Part shown: positions 25,785-34,303 of the stretch, piece by piece | Layout: every line of letters begins with the position of its first letter | Numbering within the stretch: position 1 is the first letter of the stretch | Source of the DNA: Tissierella sp. | Lineage (GTDB): Bacteria; Bacillota; Clostridia; Tissierellales; Tissierellaceae | NCBI RefSeq assembly: GCF_029266915.1 | Contig: NZ_JARIEF010000105.1 | Coordinates: 1 to 37,841, forward strand | Reading direction: 5' to 3' | Length of the DNA stretch: 37,841 nt | Position numbers and translations under genes: made by a program | The notes under the pieces: model-generated | Told to the model about the DNA's origin: nothing | Databases searched by the model: none | Seen by the model: only the letters and a program-made list of their open reading frames with translations

Positions 25785-26612
25785 ATGAAAAATACTATTG
25801 CGTCAAAAACCTTGTTAAAATTAATGATAGGCCTATATTTGATTATTATTCTATTTCCTTTCTTTTGGGTGGGAATAACTTCATTTAGACCAGAATCTGA
25901 AATTTGGAGTAGTAACGCTTTGAGCTTAAAAGGAGCAACATTTACAAGTGAAAACTATAGCAAACTATTTAGAAGTTCAATATTTAACTCACTAAAGAAT
26001 TCCTTAATAATATCCACTATAACAACTATATATGTAACATTTATAGCATCACTATGCGCCTACTCTATAGCTCGACTAGATTTTAAGTTTAAAAAGCTGT
26101 TGACTGTGGTAATTCTTGCTACATCGATGTTTCCGCAGATGATAGTAGTAGGTCCCATATACAGAGTGTTTGTGAAACTAGGCTGGACAAATAGTTATTA
26201 TATATCACTTCCATATTCAATGCTAACCCTTCCGGTTGCAGTATTTATCTTGATAGCACATTTTTCACAAATTCCTAAAGAAATGGAAGAGTCCGCTATA
26301 ATGGATGGATCTTCAAAGATAAATACTTTCTTTAAAATTATACTGCCTCTAGCAGCCCCGGGAATATTCACATCAGCAATAATGACTTTTATAGGTGCCT
26401 GGAATGAGTTCTTATTATCTTTAACCCTTAATACTGATGAAGCTTGGAGAACTGCAACGGTAGGGATATCATTTTTAAGAGGACAGTTTGAAATCTTCTG
26501 GGGTCAAGTAACAGCTGCAACTATTATAGTAACTATACCAACACTTATAATAGTAATCTTATTCCAAAAACAAATAGTATCCGGTATTACTTCCGGTGCT
26601 CTAAAGGAGTGA
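25785..26612 (+). CDS. Sugar ABC permease (MalG-type partner)
   Basis: Second membrane subunit of the alpha-glucoside importer, 275 residues with six hydrophobic helices. The EAA loop is EESAIMDGSSKINTFFKIILPL, retaining the conserved Gly. GVGITSFRP near the N-terminus and the C-terminal tail QKQIVSGITSGALKE are normal for carbohydrate permeases. A ribosome site GATAGGTAG overlaps the upstream stop. Its stop is one base from the ATG of the phosphorylase fusion, so the operon is translationally linked. Confidence 0.94.
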   Translation: MKNTIASKTLLKLMIGLYLIIILFPFFWVGITSFRPESEIWSSNALSLKGATFTSENYSKLFRSSIFNSLKNSLIISTITTIYVTFIASLCAYSIARLDFKFKKLLTVVILATSMFPQMIVVGPIYRVFVKLGWTNSYYISLPYSMLTLPVAVFILIAHFSQIPKEMEESAIMDGSSKINTFFKIILPLAAPGIFTSAIMTFIGAWNEFLLSLTLNTDEAWRTATVGISFLRGQFEIFWGQVTAATIIVTIPTLIIVILFQKQIVSGITSGALKE

Positions 26613-26613
26613 T

Positions 26614-29484
26614 ATGATGTCAAAATTTATAGAAAATGAATTAGATATAAACAGACTTCCTTTACTTGAAACTTTGATGTCAATAGGAAATGGATACATG
26701 GGAGTAAGAGGATACCTAGAAGAGTTTGAATATCCCGGATCTATCAGGGGAAACTATATAAATGGTATATATGAGAGAATACCCATGAACCATGCAGAAT
26801 GGGCACATGGTTTTCCCTTGCAAGTAGACAGGATGCCAAATTTGATAGATTTATTTAATATAACTATATTTATTGACAATGAAGAAGTAGTTATAGATGG
26901 AAGAATCAGCAATTTTAAGAGAGAATTGGACTTTGAAATAGGACTTGTCAAGCGTAGTTATAAGTATAAAACTAAAATGGATAAAACAGCCCATATCAGT
27001 TTTGAATCTCTAGTTTCATTTACTCATATACAGTTTAGAACATGGAGCTTGAAGATAGTTTATGACGGAGAGATAAAAGTAATTAATAGGATAGATTTTA
27101 ATATTTCAAATATGATAAAGAAATATGATCCCAGAACAGCATCAACTAATATTCCTCTTATAAAAGTTTTAGATCCCGCATATATTTCAAGCAAAGGGAA
27201 GATATCTTTAAAAACTATAAATTCAGGAATTTATATAGATATAGATTTTAGAGATAAAGGAGCTTTTACTTCAAACTCAAAGTTAAATAAAGAATCAATG
27301 GATATTTATTTTGAATCTAATGGAGAACTTGAAATAAACAGAACAGTTAAATACTGTGATTCAATTAGAAAAAATGGGGAAGACAGAAACAATCAAGACA
27401 AAAATGAGGATGAGACAAATAAAGAAGATTTTATAGATGAAAAGACCCTATATAAGGAGCAGATACAATATTTAAAGGATTTTAAGTCTAAGAGCAGCAT
27501 AGAGTTTTTAGATGATAAAGAACTCAATAATATCATGGAATTTATGCGCTTTCATATGCTTCAGGCTACAACTCGTGATAAGTATGGTAATATTTCAGCT
27601 AAAGGACTTTCTGGAGAGGGATACGAAGGTCACTACTTCTGGGATACAGAGATATTTATGTTTCCAGTATGGCTTTTGTGGGACAATAAAAGAGCTAAAA
27701 ACTTGCTGCTATATAGATATGATCTATTGGATATTGCAAGAGAGAGGGCTTTAGAAATGGGGCACAATAAAGGGGCATGTTTCTCTTGGAGAACTATCTC
27801 TGGTATAGAGAGCTCAGGATATTTTCCAGCTGGCTCTGCTCAATATCATATTAACTTTGATATTGCCTATATCTTCATACAATATTGGCTTACAAATGGA
27901 GATATAGACTTTTTAGCAGAGTATACTATGGAGATATTAATAGAAACAGCTCGCACAGCTCTTGAGATTGGATCTTTTGAAGATGATGGATTTCATATCC
28001 ATACAGTAACTGGACCTGATGAATATACAGCTTTAGTATCGGACAATTACTATACCAACAAGATGGCTCAATATAACCTAAAATGGACTGTAAAATTTTG
28101 GAGACAATTAAAAGCGGCAAGATATGATGAGTGGTTAGAAATTAATAAAAGATTAAAGCTGGAAGAAAGTGAAATAGACCATATGGAAGAGGCTGCAGAG
28201 AAGATGGTGTTTATCTATAATGAAAAGAATGGAATAATGGCTCAGGATTCTACATTTTTAACAAAAGAAAGATGGCCGGAAAAAAATGATTTAAGACCCT
28301 TACTTTTAAACTATCATCCTTTGACTATATACAGACATCAAATTTTAAAACAAGCCGATACAGTATTAGCTCAATACTTAATAGAAGATGAAAATGAAGA
28401 AATCCTTAAAAATACTTTCTATTATTATGAAGCAATAAATACCCATGATTCCTCTTTATCTAAGTCTATAAGTGGTCTAATGGCTTCAAGGCTTGGTGAT
28501 GAGAAAATATCATATGACTCCTTTATGGATACACTATATCTGGATATAAAAGATCTTCATGATAATACAACAGATGGACTTCATATGGCAAATATAGGCG
28601 GCTCTATTATAAATGTATTAAAAGGTTTCGGAGGAATAAATATAAAAGATGATGGTCTTCATATAGAGCCATTTATTCCTAAAAAACTTGGAAGAGTAAA
28701 GTTTAGATTTACTTGGAGGGAGTCACTTCTTGAGGTTCTTGTTGATGGAGAAGAGGTAGATATAAAAACAATATCAGGATCTGCAATAGAGGTAGTACTA
28801 AAAGGTGAAAAGATAATAATAGGGCAAAGGGGAATCTTATTTGACTTAGATGGTGTATTAACCGGTACGTCAGATAAGCACTATGAAGCTTGGAAAAAGA
28901 TGGCCGGTGAAATAGGATATGATTTACCAGAGGAATTCAGAGATAAACTCCGAGGAGTATCAAGAATGGAATCGATTGACATTATACTAGAACATTTTGG
29001 TGTTGAATGCCCTATAGATGAAAAGACTGAACTGGCCTCGATAAAAAATGAATACTATAAAGAGTCTATTTCCTTGTTTACGAGAGAAGATATCTATCCC
29101 GGTGTAATAGAGCTCTTAGAGAGATTAAAGTCGATAGGAGTTAAAATAGGGCTTGTATCAGCCAGTAATAATGCACAAGAACTGATAAAAAATATGGAGA
29201 TTGAGAGTTACTTTGATGCTGTTGCTGATCTTGAAAAATTAAAAAGAGGTAAACCTTACCCTGATCCATTTCTTCAAGTAGCAAAGATGTTAAATCTAAA
29301 ACCGAGAAATTGCTTGGGGGTTGAAGATGCCAAGGTTGGAATAGAGAGTATAAAAGCTGCGGGAATGAAGTCACTTGGAATAGGTGATCAAGATTTAAGT
29401 GAAGCGGAGTTCAGATATAGCACAATCCAAGAAGCTTCTGATTTTATAATAAAATGGGCGGAGGGAGACTATGGCAGAGATTAA
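26614..29484 (+). CDS. GH65 disaccharide phosphorylase fused to beta-phosphoglucomutase
   Basis: Bifunctional 956-residue cytoplasmic enzyme. Residues 1 to about 735 are GH65 inverting phosphorylase: SIGNGYMGVRGYLEE, EGYEGHYFWDTEIF, GHNKGACFSWRTISG, the acid catalyst Glu470 in TVTGPDEYTA, and KQADTVLAQY. It would split an alpha-glucosidic disaccharide with phosphate into glucose and beta-glucose-1-phosphate. From 740 a complete beta-PGM (HAD) domain follows: FDLDGVLT with Asp744 and Asp746, cap-domain HYEAWKKMAGEIGYD and GVSRMESI, RGKPYPDPF, and GVEDAKVGIESIKAAGM; this converts the product to glucose-6-phosphate. A charged insert lies near 250-275. Maltose, trehalose, kojibiose or nigerose are all possible substrates. 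ATG 26617 is an equal start. Confidence 0.94.
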   Translation: MMSKFIENELDINRLPLLETLMSIGNGYMGVRGYLEEFEYPGSIRGNYINGIYERIPMNHAEWAHGFPLQVDRMPNLIDLFNITIFIDNEEVVIDGRISNFKRELDFEIGLVKRSYKYKTKMDKTAHISFESLVSFTHIQFRTWSLKIVYDGEIKVINRIDFNISNMIKKYDPRTASTNIPLIKVLDPAYISSKGKISLKTINSGIYIDIDFRDKGAFTSNSKLNKESMDIYFESNGELEINRTVKYCDSIRKNGEDRNNQDKNEDETNKEDFIDEKTLYKEQIQYLKDFKSKSSIEFLDDKELNNIMEFMRFHMLQATTRDKYGNISAKGLSGEGYEGHYFWDTEIFMFPVWLLWDNKRAKNLLLYRYDLLDIARERALEMGHNKGACFSWRTISGIESSGYFPAGSAQYHINFDIAYIFIQYWLTNGDIDFLAEYTMEILIETARTALEIGSFEDDGFHIHTVTGPDEYTALVSDNYYTNKMAQYNLKWTVKFWRQLKAARYDEWLEINKRLKLEESEIDHMEEAAEKMVFIYNEKNGIMAQDSTFLTKERWPEKNDLRPLLLNYHPLTIYRHQILKQADTVLAQYLIEDENEEILKNTFYYYEAINTHDSSLSKSISGLMASRLGDEKISYDSFMDTLYLDIKDLHDNTTDGLHMANIGGSIINVLKGFGGINIKDDGLHIEPFIPKKLGRVKFRFTWRESLLEVLVDGEEVDIKTISGSAIEVVLKGEKIIIGQRGILFDLDGVLTGTSDKHYEAWKKMAGEIGYDLPEEFRDKLRGVSRMESIDIILEHFGVECPIDEKTELASIKNEYYKESISLFTREDIYPGVIELLERLKSIGVKIGLVSASNNAQELIKNMEIESYFDAVADLEKLKRGKPYPDPFLQVAKMLNLKPRNCLGVEDAKVGIESIKAAGMKSLGIGDQDLSEAEFRYSTIQEASDFIIKWAEGDYGRD

Positions 29485-30574
29485 TTTAAAAACTATAAGT
29501 AAAATATATGAAAATGGTTTTGAAGCAGTTAAATCAATAGACCTCGATATAAAAGATCAGGAGTTCATGGTTTTAGTCGGACCATCAGGATGCGGTAAGT
29601 CTACTATTCTCAGAATGATTGCAGGTCTTGAAGATATAACATCGGGGGAACTTTATATAGATGGTAAACTGATGAATAAAGTTGATCCAAGAGATAGAAA
29701 TATAGCTATGGTATTTCAGAATTATGCATTATATCCACATATGACAGTGTTCAATAACATGGCTTTTGGGCTTAAACTTCAAAAATTTGATAAAGAAGAA
29801 ATTAAAGAAAGAATACAATCAGCTGCAAAGGTACTTGATATTGAAAACCAATTAGAAAAGAAACCTAAATTTTTATCAGGAGGACAAAGACAAAGGGTAG
29901 CGCTTGGGCGAGCTATAGTTAGAAAACCAAAAGTATTTCTAATGGATGAGCCTCTAAGTAACCTCGACGCAAAGTTAAGAGTGCAGATGAGGGCAGAGCT
30001 TATAAGACTTCATGAAGAGCTTAAGACTACCTTTGTCTATGTAACTCACGATCAGACTGAAGCTATGACAATGGGAAGCAGGATCTGTGTTTTAAAAGAT
30101 GGAGTTATTAAACAAGTTGCAACCCCTGATGAAATATATAACAACCCTGACAATTTATTTGTAGCAAGTTTTATAGGTTCTCCCCAGATGAACTTTTACA
30201 AAGGAATTCTTTTAAAAGAAGAAGCAGGGTATTTTTTAGCAGGAGAAAATGGAGAATATGGGGAATTTAAATTTCCCATAGATAGGGAAAATGATGATCT
30301 AGAATCCTATATAGGAAAAGAAGTAATACTTGGAGCAAGACCTGAGCATATCGATGTGACCCAAGAGGGTCTCAGTGCCAAGGTCATGGTAACAGAATTA
30401 CTAGGAAGTGAGATTCACGTACACTTATATGTGCAGGGCAATATTCATACTGTAAAGATAGAGGCACCAACTAAGATTAAATCTGGAGATGTAATAACTG
30501 TATTTCCTCAGAGAAGTAAAATACATTTATTTGATAGAGAAACAGAGAATGCATTGTTTAAAAGAACCATATAA
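29471..30574 (+). CDS. Sugar ABC transporter ATPase of the second importer (MsmK/UgpC type)
   Basis: Nucleotide-binding subunit, 367 residues, of the same family as the one in the dextrin operon. Walker A GPSGCGKST, MVFQNYALYPHMTV, signature LSGGQRQRVALGRA, Walker B VFLMDEPLSNLDAKLR and YVTHDQTEAM are complete, and a C-terminal OB-type regulatory domain follows from about 240. Its first 14 bases overlap the end of the phosphorylase fusion gene behind GGAGGGAG. The dextrin operon has its own ATPase, so the two importers need not share one. Confidence 0.96.
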   Translation: MAEINLKTISKIYENGFEAVKSIDLDIKDQEFMVLVGPSGCGKSTILRMIAGLEDITSGELYIDGKLMNKVDPRDRNIAMVFQNYALYPHMTVFNNMAFGLKLQKFDKEEIKERIQSAAKVLDIENQLEKKPKFLSGGQRQRVALGRAIVRKPKVFLMDEPLSNLDAKLRVQMRAELIRLHEELKTTFVYVTHDQTEAMTMGSRICVLKDGVIKQVATPDEIYNNPDNLFVASFIGSPQMNFYKGILLKEEAGYFLAGENGEYGEFKFPIDRENDDLESYIGKEVILGARPEHIDVTQEGLSAKVMVTELLGSEIHVHLYVQGNIHTVKIEAPTKIKSGDVITVFPQRSKIHLFDRETENALFKRTI

Positions 30575-30577
30575 AAA

Positions 30578-30617
30578 GGAGCTTATCGCTATAAATGAAT
30601 ATAGTGATAAGCTCTTT
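30578..30617. terminator. Bidirectional terminator closing the alpha-glucoside operon and the permease pair
   Basis: A 15-bp stem (GAGCTTATCGCTATA with TATAGTGATAAGCTC, one G-T) and an AATGAA loop are followed by TTTT on the + strand and by CTTTTTA on the minus strand, where it serves the convergent permease genes. Confidence 0.88.
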
Positions 30618-30653
30618 TACTTATAATTATTGAATCAAAATTTCTATTGACAA

Positions 30654-31187
30654 TCAGTTTTGAAATTCTGCTTGGGCATACATCTCTTGCAAATCTTGCT
30701 TCTTCAAAGATCTATTAACAGTATAAGCTATTATTAAAATACCAAATATATTAGTAATAAATCTTGTAACCGTAAACTTAATACCCATAGAAGCAACTTC
30801 AAAGAGAAGCATAGGTAGCTTAGTTGTAGACCAGGCACCTAAGAATATTAATATATTAGTAAATTTAACACCCTTCTTCATGAATATAGCTGCTACGGGA
30901 AAAGCACCATAAAGTGGTCCTGCAGCTGCTGAACCCAGGAAAAAAGATAAGAGAATGCCAACAATACCTGAATCTTCACCCATAAACTTAACCATTGTAT
31001 CCTTTGGAACCCAAACATCAAGTAATCCAAGAAGAATAAAGATAGGAGGAAGTACCATCATCATTTCTTTAAAGCTGAACTTTATAGTATCAACTGCTTT
31101 AAGACCAAGACCCTTATCATAAATAAAGGTTAAACCCAGTATAATTAAAACTACTATAAAAACTATATATTTTTTTAGCATTTTCAT
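30654..31187 (-). CDS. Permease of the ArsP/DUF318 family, second half
   Basis: Integral membrane protein of 177 residues with about five helices, matching one half of the Pfam Permease (DUF318, ArsP-like) family; substrate unknown. Helix-break motifs PPIFILLGLLDVWVP and LGSAAAGPLYGAFPVA with GAWSTTKLPM are family hallmarks. The first half is encoded immediately upstream, so the pair together would make a full-length permease. The ATG at 31187 (MKMLKK) is chosen because the upstream gene stops one base before it (31189-31191) and AAAGGTGG lies in reach; the longer open frame to 31250 only runs through the upstream gene. Confidence 0.85.
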   Translation of the reverse strand: MKMLKKYIVFIVVLIILGLTFIYDKGLGLKAVDTIKFSFKEMMMVLPPIFILLGLLDVWVPKDTMVKFMGEDSGIVGILLSFFLGSAAAGPLYGAFPVAAIFMKKGVKFTNILIFLGAWSTTKLPMLLFEVASMGIKFTVTRFITNIFGILIIAYTVNRSLKKQDLQEMYAQAEFQN

Positions 31188-31188
31188 C

Positions 31189-31668
31189 TTATCCAACCAC
31201 CTTTCCAATAACCAGCGCCACCACAAATGAAAACATAAAAGCCATACCATTTCTCATGAGTGTTGATCTTTTACCAAAGAATTTGATCTCCACTGGTATT
31301 GTCAAGAGTCCAACCATAATAAGTGAAGATATAAAAGCTCCAATTTGCATATAACCCGCACCATTTTGCAATAGGATAGCAGCAGTTGGAAAGGCAATAA
31401 ATCCTGGTATAAGAGTAATAGAACCAACCACAGCTGCTAGAGCAACACCAAGATAACCTGAATTGCTGCCTATTATTTTGCTGATAAGCTCAGGATTTAA
31501 AAAAGCAATTATAAGTCCAACTGAAGTAAGAATTCCAAGCATCTGGGGTAATATATTTTCAAATGATTTCCAAGCTTTCTTAAGAGCCATTTTAGTTTTC
31601 GTTTTATCCTTAGAAAAAGAAACTATTAAAAGAACAATTGTTAAGATATAAAATATTTTATTTTGCAT
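31189..31668 (-). CDS. Permease of the ArsP/DUF318 family, first half
   Basis: Membrane protein of 159 residues with about four helices. QMLGILTSVGLIIAFLNPELI and GSITLIPGFIAFPTAAILL correspond to one repeat of the DUF318/ArsP permease, the pseudo-symmetric partner of the next gene's LGSAAAGPLYGAFPVA block. The start at MQNKIF (complement of 31666-31668) is set by GGAGGT (complement of 31673-31678); the longer frame begins upstream of that site. The two genes form a two-gene minus-strand operon behind a clear promoter. ArsP homologues export organoarsenicals, but many relatives are uncharacterised, so no substrate is assigned. Confidence 0.85.
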   Translation of the reverse strand: MQNKIFYILTIVLLIVSFSKDKTKTKMALKKAWKSFENILPQMLGILTSVGLIIAFLNPELISKIIGSNSGYLGVALAAVVGSITLIPGFIAFPTAAILLQNGAGYMQIGAFISSLIMVGLLTIPVEIKFFGKRSTLMRNGMAFMFSFVVALVIGKVVG

Positions 31669-31766
31669 ACAAACCTCCATATTTAAATTTATTTTAATTT
31701 TAATTTTCATGATAAGTGGTATTGAGCTTTAATTTTATAGTTCATATAATCACTTAGTTCTTATAA

Positions 31767-31795
31767 GTTATATCATGGGAAGTTTTTTAGGTCAA
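31767..31795 (-). promoter_or_regulatory. Sigma-A promoter of the split-permease operon
   Basis: On the minus strand TTGACC (complement of 31790-31795) and TATAAC (complement of 31767-31772) are separated by 17 bases. Transcription would start near 31760, about 90 bases before the first permease gene and next to a CTAAGTGA copy (31750-31757). Confidence 0.75.
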
Positions 31796-31811
31796 TAGAT
31801 TTAAGAGGAAT

Positions 31812-31848
31812 TGATATATCTAAGTGACTTAGTCACTTAGATATATCA
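31812..31848. promoter_or_regulatory. 37-bp palindrome upstream of the permease promoter
   Basis: Two perfect 18-base arms, each containing CTAAGTGACT, flank a single T. The 8-mer CTAAGTGA appears twice here and a third time at the transcription start (31750-31757). Its place about 17 bases upstream of the -35 box suggests an operator or activator site. It is not preceded by a gene, so a terminator role is unlikely. Confidence 0.65.
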
Positions 31849-32172
31849 GAAAAATTGAAATAAGCTAGTAAAACTCAAACTAGGAGTGACTATTTAAAAT
31901 CATATAGACTGAGATTATATTATTGTTAGATAATAAATATCTTTGAATACTTTAAAATATGATTTGATGCTGATATTCAAAGACTGAGATGAAAATATTT
32001 GTCTTAGCAAGAATTGATTTCTCGATATTAATAGTTAGACAATAGATTAATTGCTCCTATTATGAGATAATTAAATATTATAATGCAGATAACTAACTAA
32101 GCTAGAGATATATAATGAAGTATTAGCCTTTGCATATAAAATCTAGCTATAAATAAAATATATTGGAGTGAA

Positions 32173-33273
32173 ATGATGAAAAAAACAAGCAATAAAAAAA
32201 CACGACTTATAATCGCTTTAAATATATTTTTAGTCCTTTTAAATTATACTATAGTATTTATTGCAAAAAAGTACCCATATCTTATCGAAAAATATTATTC
32301 TCGTAAATTATTTTATACAATAAGTAAACCGCTGTCCTTTATAAGTAATAGCTTTAAATTTTCCCTAGGAGAAGGCTTGAGTTTTATAATGGGTGCTTTT
32401 TTAATCATATTAGTGATAAAATCTATATATAATTTAATCAAGAAAGAGTACTCCAAAACTATAGTAAACTTACTTATCATAGTACTATTTCTAGTATCGA
32501 TAGTAACCTACTACCAGCTAGCATGGGGATTAAATAATTACAGAGTATCTGTAGAGGAAAATTTCAACTTAGAAAATGAAGATATAAATATGCAAGATCT
32601 TGCAGCTAGTTATAAGTATTTAGTTTTAGAGAGCAATAATTTAAAGAATAGATTATTGAAAAATAATAATGTGGGAGTTTCTAAAGAATACATCTATAAA
32701 AATGTTTATAAAGGTTTTGAAAATCTTAATGATGAGTATCCTTTCATCTCTGCTGATAAAACCATAGTTAAGCCTTTAAAGATTTCAAAGATATTTTCCA
32801 ACAGTGGATACGCTGGAATCTTTATTCCTTTTTTATCTGAAGCAAATATCAACTACATGATGCCAAAGTTTTCTACTCCCTTTACTGCAAGCCATGAAAT
32901 AGCCCATAAAAAAGGATTTGCTTCTGAAGATAGTGCCAACTTTGTAGGATTTTTAGCCTGCTATAGTCATAGTGATAATTATTTTAAGTATTCAGCTTTC
33001 CATGCAATGATGAACTATGTAGGCAACTCCTTATACCAAAACGATAAGGAGCTCTATAGAGAAATTGCGGCTCTTAGAAGCCAGGAAGTTTTAGAAGATA
33101 TAGAGACAAACATAGCATTTTGGGAAAAGCATGAAAAAGAAAAATCTAAAGAAGTTCACAATAAGATAAATGATAGTTTTCTAAAAGCCAACAACCAGCC
33201 ACAAGGCTTAGTAACCTACTCAAAAGTTACTGAATTGTTTGTAAAAGCACATAAGGCCGGAATGTTTAATTAA
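32173..33273 (+). CDS. DUF3810 membrane protein with HExxH zinc-protease motif
   Basis: A 366-residue protein matching DUF3810. Three hydrophobic helices occupy the first third (about 12-32, 70-90, 96-118), followed by a soluble extracytoplasmic domain. That domain carries HEIAHKKGFASED (His241 and His245, with a nearby Glu as possible third ligand), the pattern of gluzincin-type metallopeptidases, though no activity is documented. A second conserved-looking stretch is FLACYSHSDNYFKYSAFHAM. An ATG one codon later (32176) fits GGAG at 32165 better. The EamA gene follows after 14 bases and is probably co-transcribed. Confidence 0.88.
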   Translation: MMKKTSNKKTRLIIALNIFLVLLNYTIVFIAKKYPYLIEKYYSRKLFYTISKPLSFISNSFKFSLGEGLSFIMGAFLIILVIKSIYNLIKKEYSKTIVNLLIIVLFLVSIVTYYQLAWGLNNYRVSVEENFNLENEDINMQDLAASYKYLVLESNNLKNRLLKNNNVGVSKEYIYKNVYKGFENLNDEYPFISADKTIVKPLKISKIFSNSGYAGIFIPFLSEANINYMMPKFSTPFTASHEIAHKKGFASEDSANFVGFLACYSHSDNYFKYSAFHAMMNYVGNSLYQNDKELYREIAALRSQEVLEDIETNIAFWEKHEKEKSKEVHNKINDSFLKANNQPQGLVTYSKVTELFVKAHKAGMFN

Positions 33274-33287
33274 ATATAGGTCAAGAG

Positions 33288-34157
33288 GTGATTGATATTA
33301 AATTTATAAAAGTTAAATTTATCCTAGCTATGTTAATATTCGGTAGTATTGGTATTTTTATAAAAAGCATAGAACTCCCAAGTCAAGCTATAGTACAATG
33401 GAGAACTATAATAGGTTCTATATTTTTGCTCTTGATCCTTATAACTAAAGGTAGAAAGCTAGATCTAGAGTCTATAAAGAAGAATATGCTGCCTTTAATT
33501 ATAGCGGGTATAGTTTTAGGAGCCAATTGGGCTTTTATGTTTCAGGCCTTTGAATATACTCCAGTGGGAGTTGTAACCTTATTATATTATTCTGCGCCTG
33601 TCATAGTATTTTTTCTTTCACCAATAATTTTTAAAGAAAAAATACTACCCCGGCAGTTACTTGGTATTACAGCTGCAATCGTTGGAATGCTTATTATAAA
33701 TAAAGTGTCCAGGGTAGAGAGTGGATTATCTCTAGGTATCTTATATGCCTTAATATCTGCCTTGTTCTACGCGGTACTTATGATTTCAAACAAGTTTATT
33801 AGAGATATAGATGGAGTAACAAGTACTTTTATACAACTATTTGTAGCTATGATTGTTATGACGATCTATATATTTATAACTACAAAAAAGTTAATCTATA
33901 TACCACAAGGAAGAGATATTATTCTTATTGCCATAGTAGGAGTAGTACACACGGGTATAGCTTTTTATATGTATATCAGTTCTATGCAATATTTAAAGGG
34001 GCAAAACATTTCTATCCTAAGCTATATAGATCCGGCATCTGCACTTATATTTGCATTCATGTTTTTGGGTGAAAAGTTAACACCCTATGGAATATTTGGA
34101 GCGGCTCTTATACTGGGAGGCACCTTGTATAGTCAAATATCTTATAAGATATCATGA
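33288..34157 (+). CDS. EamA-family (DMT superfamily) transporter
   Basis: Ten-helix drug/metabolite transporter of about 289 residues with the two EamA repeats. FGSIGIFIKSIELPSQAIVQWR opens repeat one; YTPVGVVTLLYYSAPVIVFFLSP and LGITAAIVGMLII are typical; repeat two ends in SILSYIDPASALIFAFMFLGEKLTPYGIFGAALILGG. Substrate unknown, often amino acids or metabolites. The start is uncertain: GTG 33288 lies inside the AGAGGTG that would serve as ribosome site, so an ATT a few codons later is possible. It closes with a strong terminator. Confidence 0.9.
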   Translation: MIDIKFIKVKFILAMLIFGSIGIFIKSIELPSQAIVQWRTIIGSIFLLLILITKGRKLDLESIKKNMLPLIIAGIVLGANWAFMFQAFEYTPVGVVTLLYYSAPVIVFFLSPIIFKEKILPRQLLGITAAIVGMLIINKVSRVESGLSLGILYALISALFYAVLMISNKFIRDIDGVTSTFIQLFVAMIVMTIYIFITTKKLIYIPQGRDIILIAIVGVVHTGIAFYMYISSMQYLKGQNISILSYIDPASALIFAFMFLGEKLTPYGIFGAALILGGTLYSQISYKIS

Positions 34158-34164
34158 TTATGAT

Positions 34165-34215
34165 ACCTCTAAGTTTATAATCAGGTCCTACTTGATTATA
34201 AACTTAGAGGTTTTT
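34165..34215 (+). terminator. Strong terminator after the EamA gene
   Basis: A perfect 19-bp stem (ACCTCTAAGTTTATAATCA at 34165-34183 and its complement at 34193-34211) with a nine-base loop, followed by five T. It insulates the ECF sigma operon from upstream transcription. Confidence 0.92.
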
Positions 34216-34254
34216 ACTTAGAATATAGAAAACTAAAATAAATAAGAAATAGAT

Positions 34255-34282
34255 GCAACCTTTTTAGCAGTCCAGCGTCTAA
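34255..34282 (+). promoter_or_regulatory. Probable ECF-sigma promoter (autoregulatory)
   Basis: GCAACCTTTTT (34255-34265) followed after about 15 bases from AACC by CGTCTAA (34276-34282) is the classic ECF arrangement, AACC at -35 and CGTC at -10. It lies 22 bases before the sigma gene, so the sigma factor very likely transcribes its own operon. Confidence 0.75.
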
Positions 34283-34303
34283 TAAGTACAAGGAGGGGGA
34301 AGA

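Larger units (their letters stand above)
31711..32172. other. 462-base gene-free region between divergent units
   Basis: Very AT-rich. Besides the permease promoter and palindrome it holds the 10-mer AGACTGAGAT twice (31906 and 31981), several TTAGA/TAGAT-rich words and no open frame with a ribosome site. No RNA gene fold was recognised. A promoter for the DUF3810 gene should lie at its right end but no good -35/-10 pair stands out. Confidence 0.6.

Noticed and set aside
27512-27754. Out-of-frame + strand open frame inside the GH65 domain
   Set aside because: It lies fully within strongly conserved GH65 sequence and has no ribosome site or recognisable protein.
31188-31250. Upstream extension of the second half-permease
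   Set aside because: The extra 21 residues are read from the end of the other permease gene; the internal ATG at 31187 fits the stop/start junction.
31812-31848. Palindrome as a transcription terminator or transposon end
   Set aside because: No gene runs into it, no T-run follows, no transposase is nearby, and its 8-mer recurs at the adjacent promoter, which favours a regulator site.
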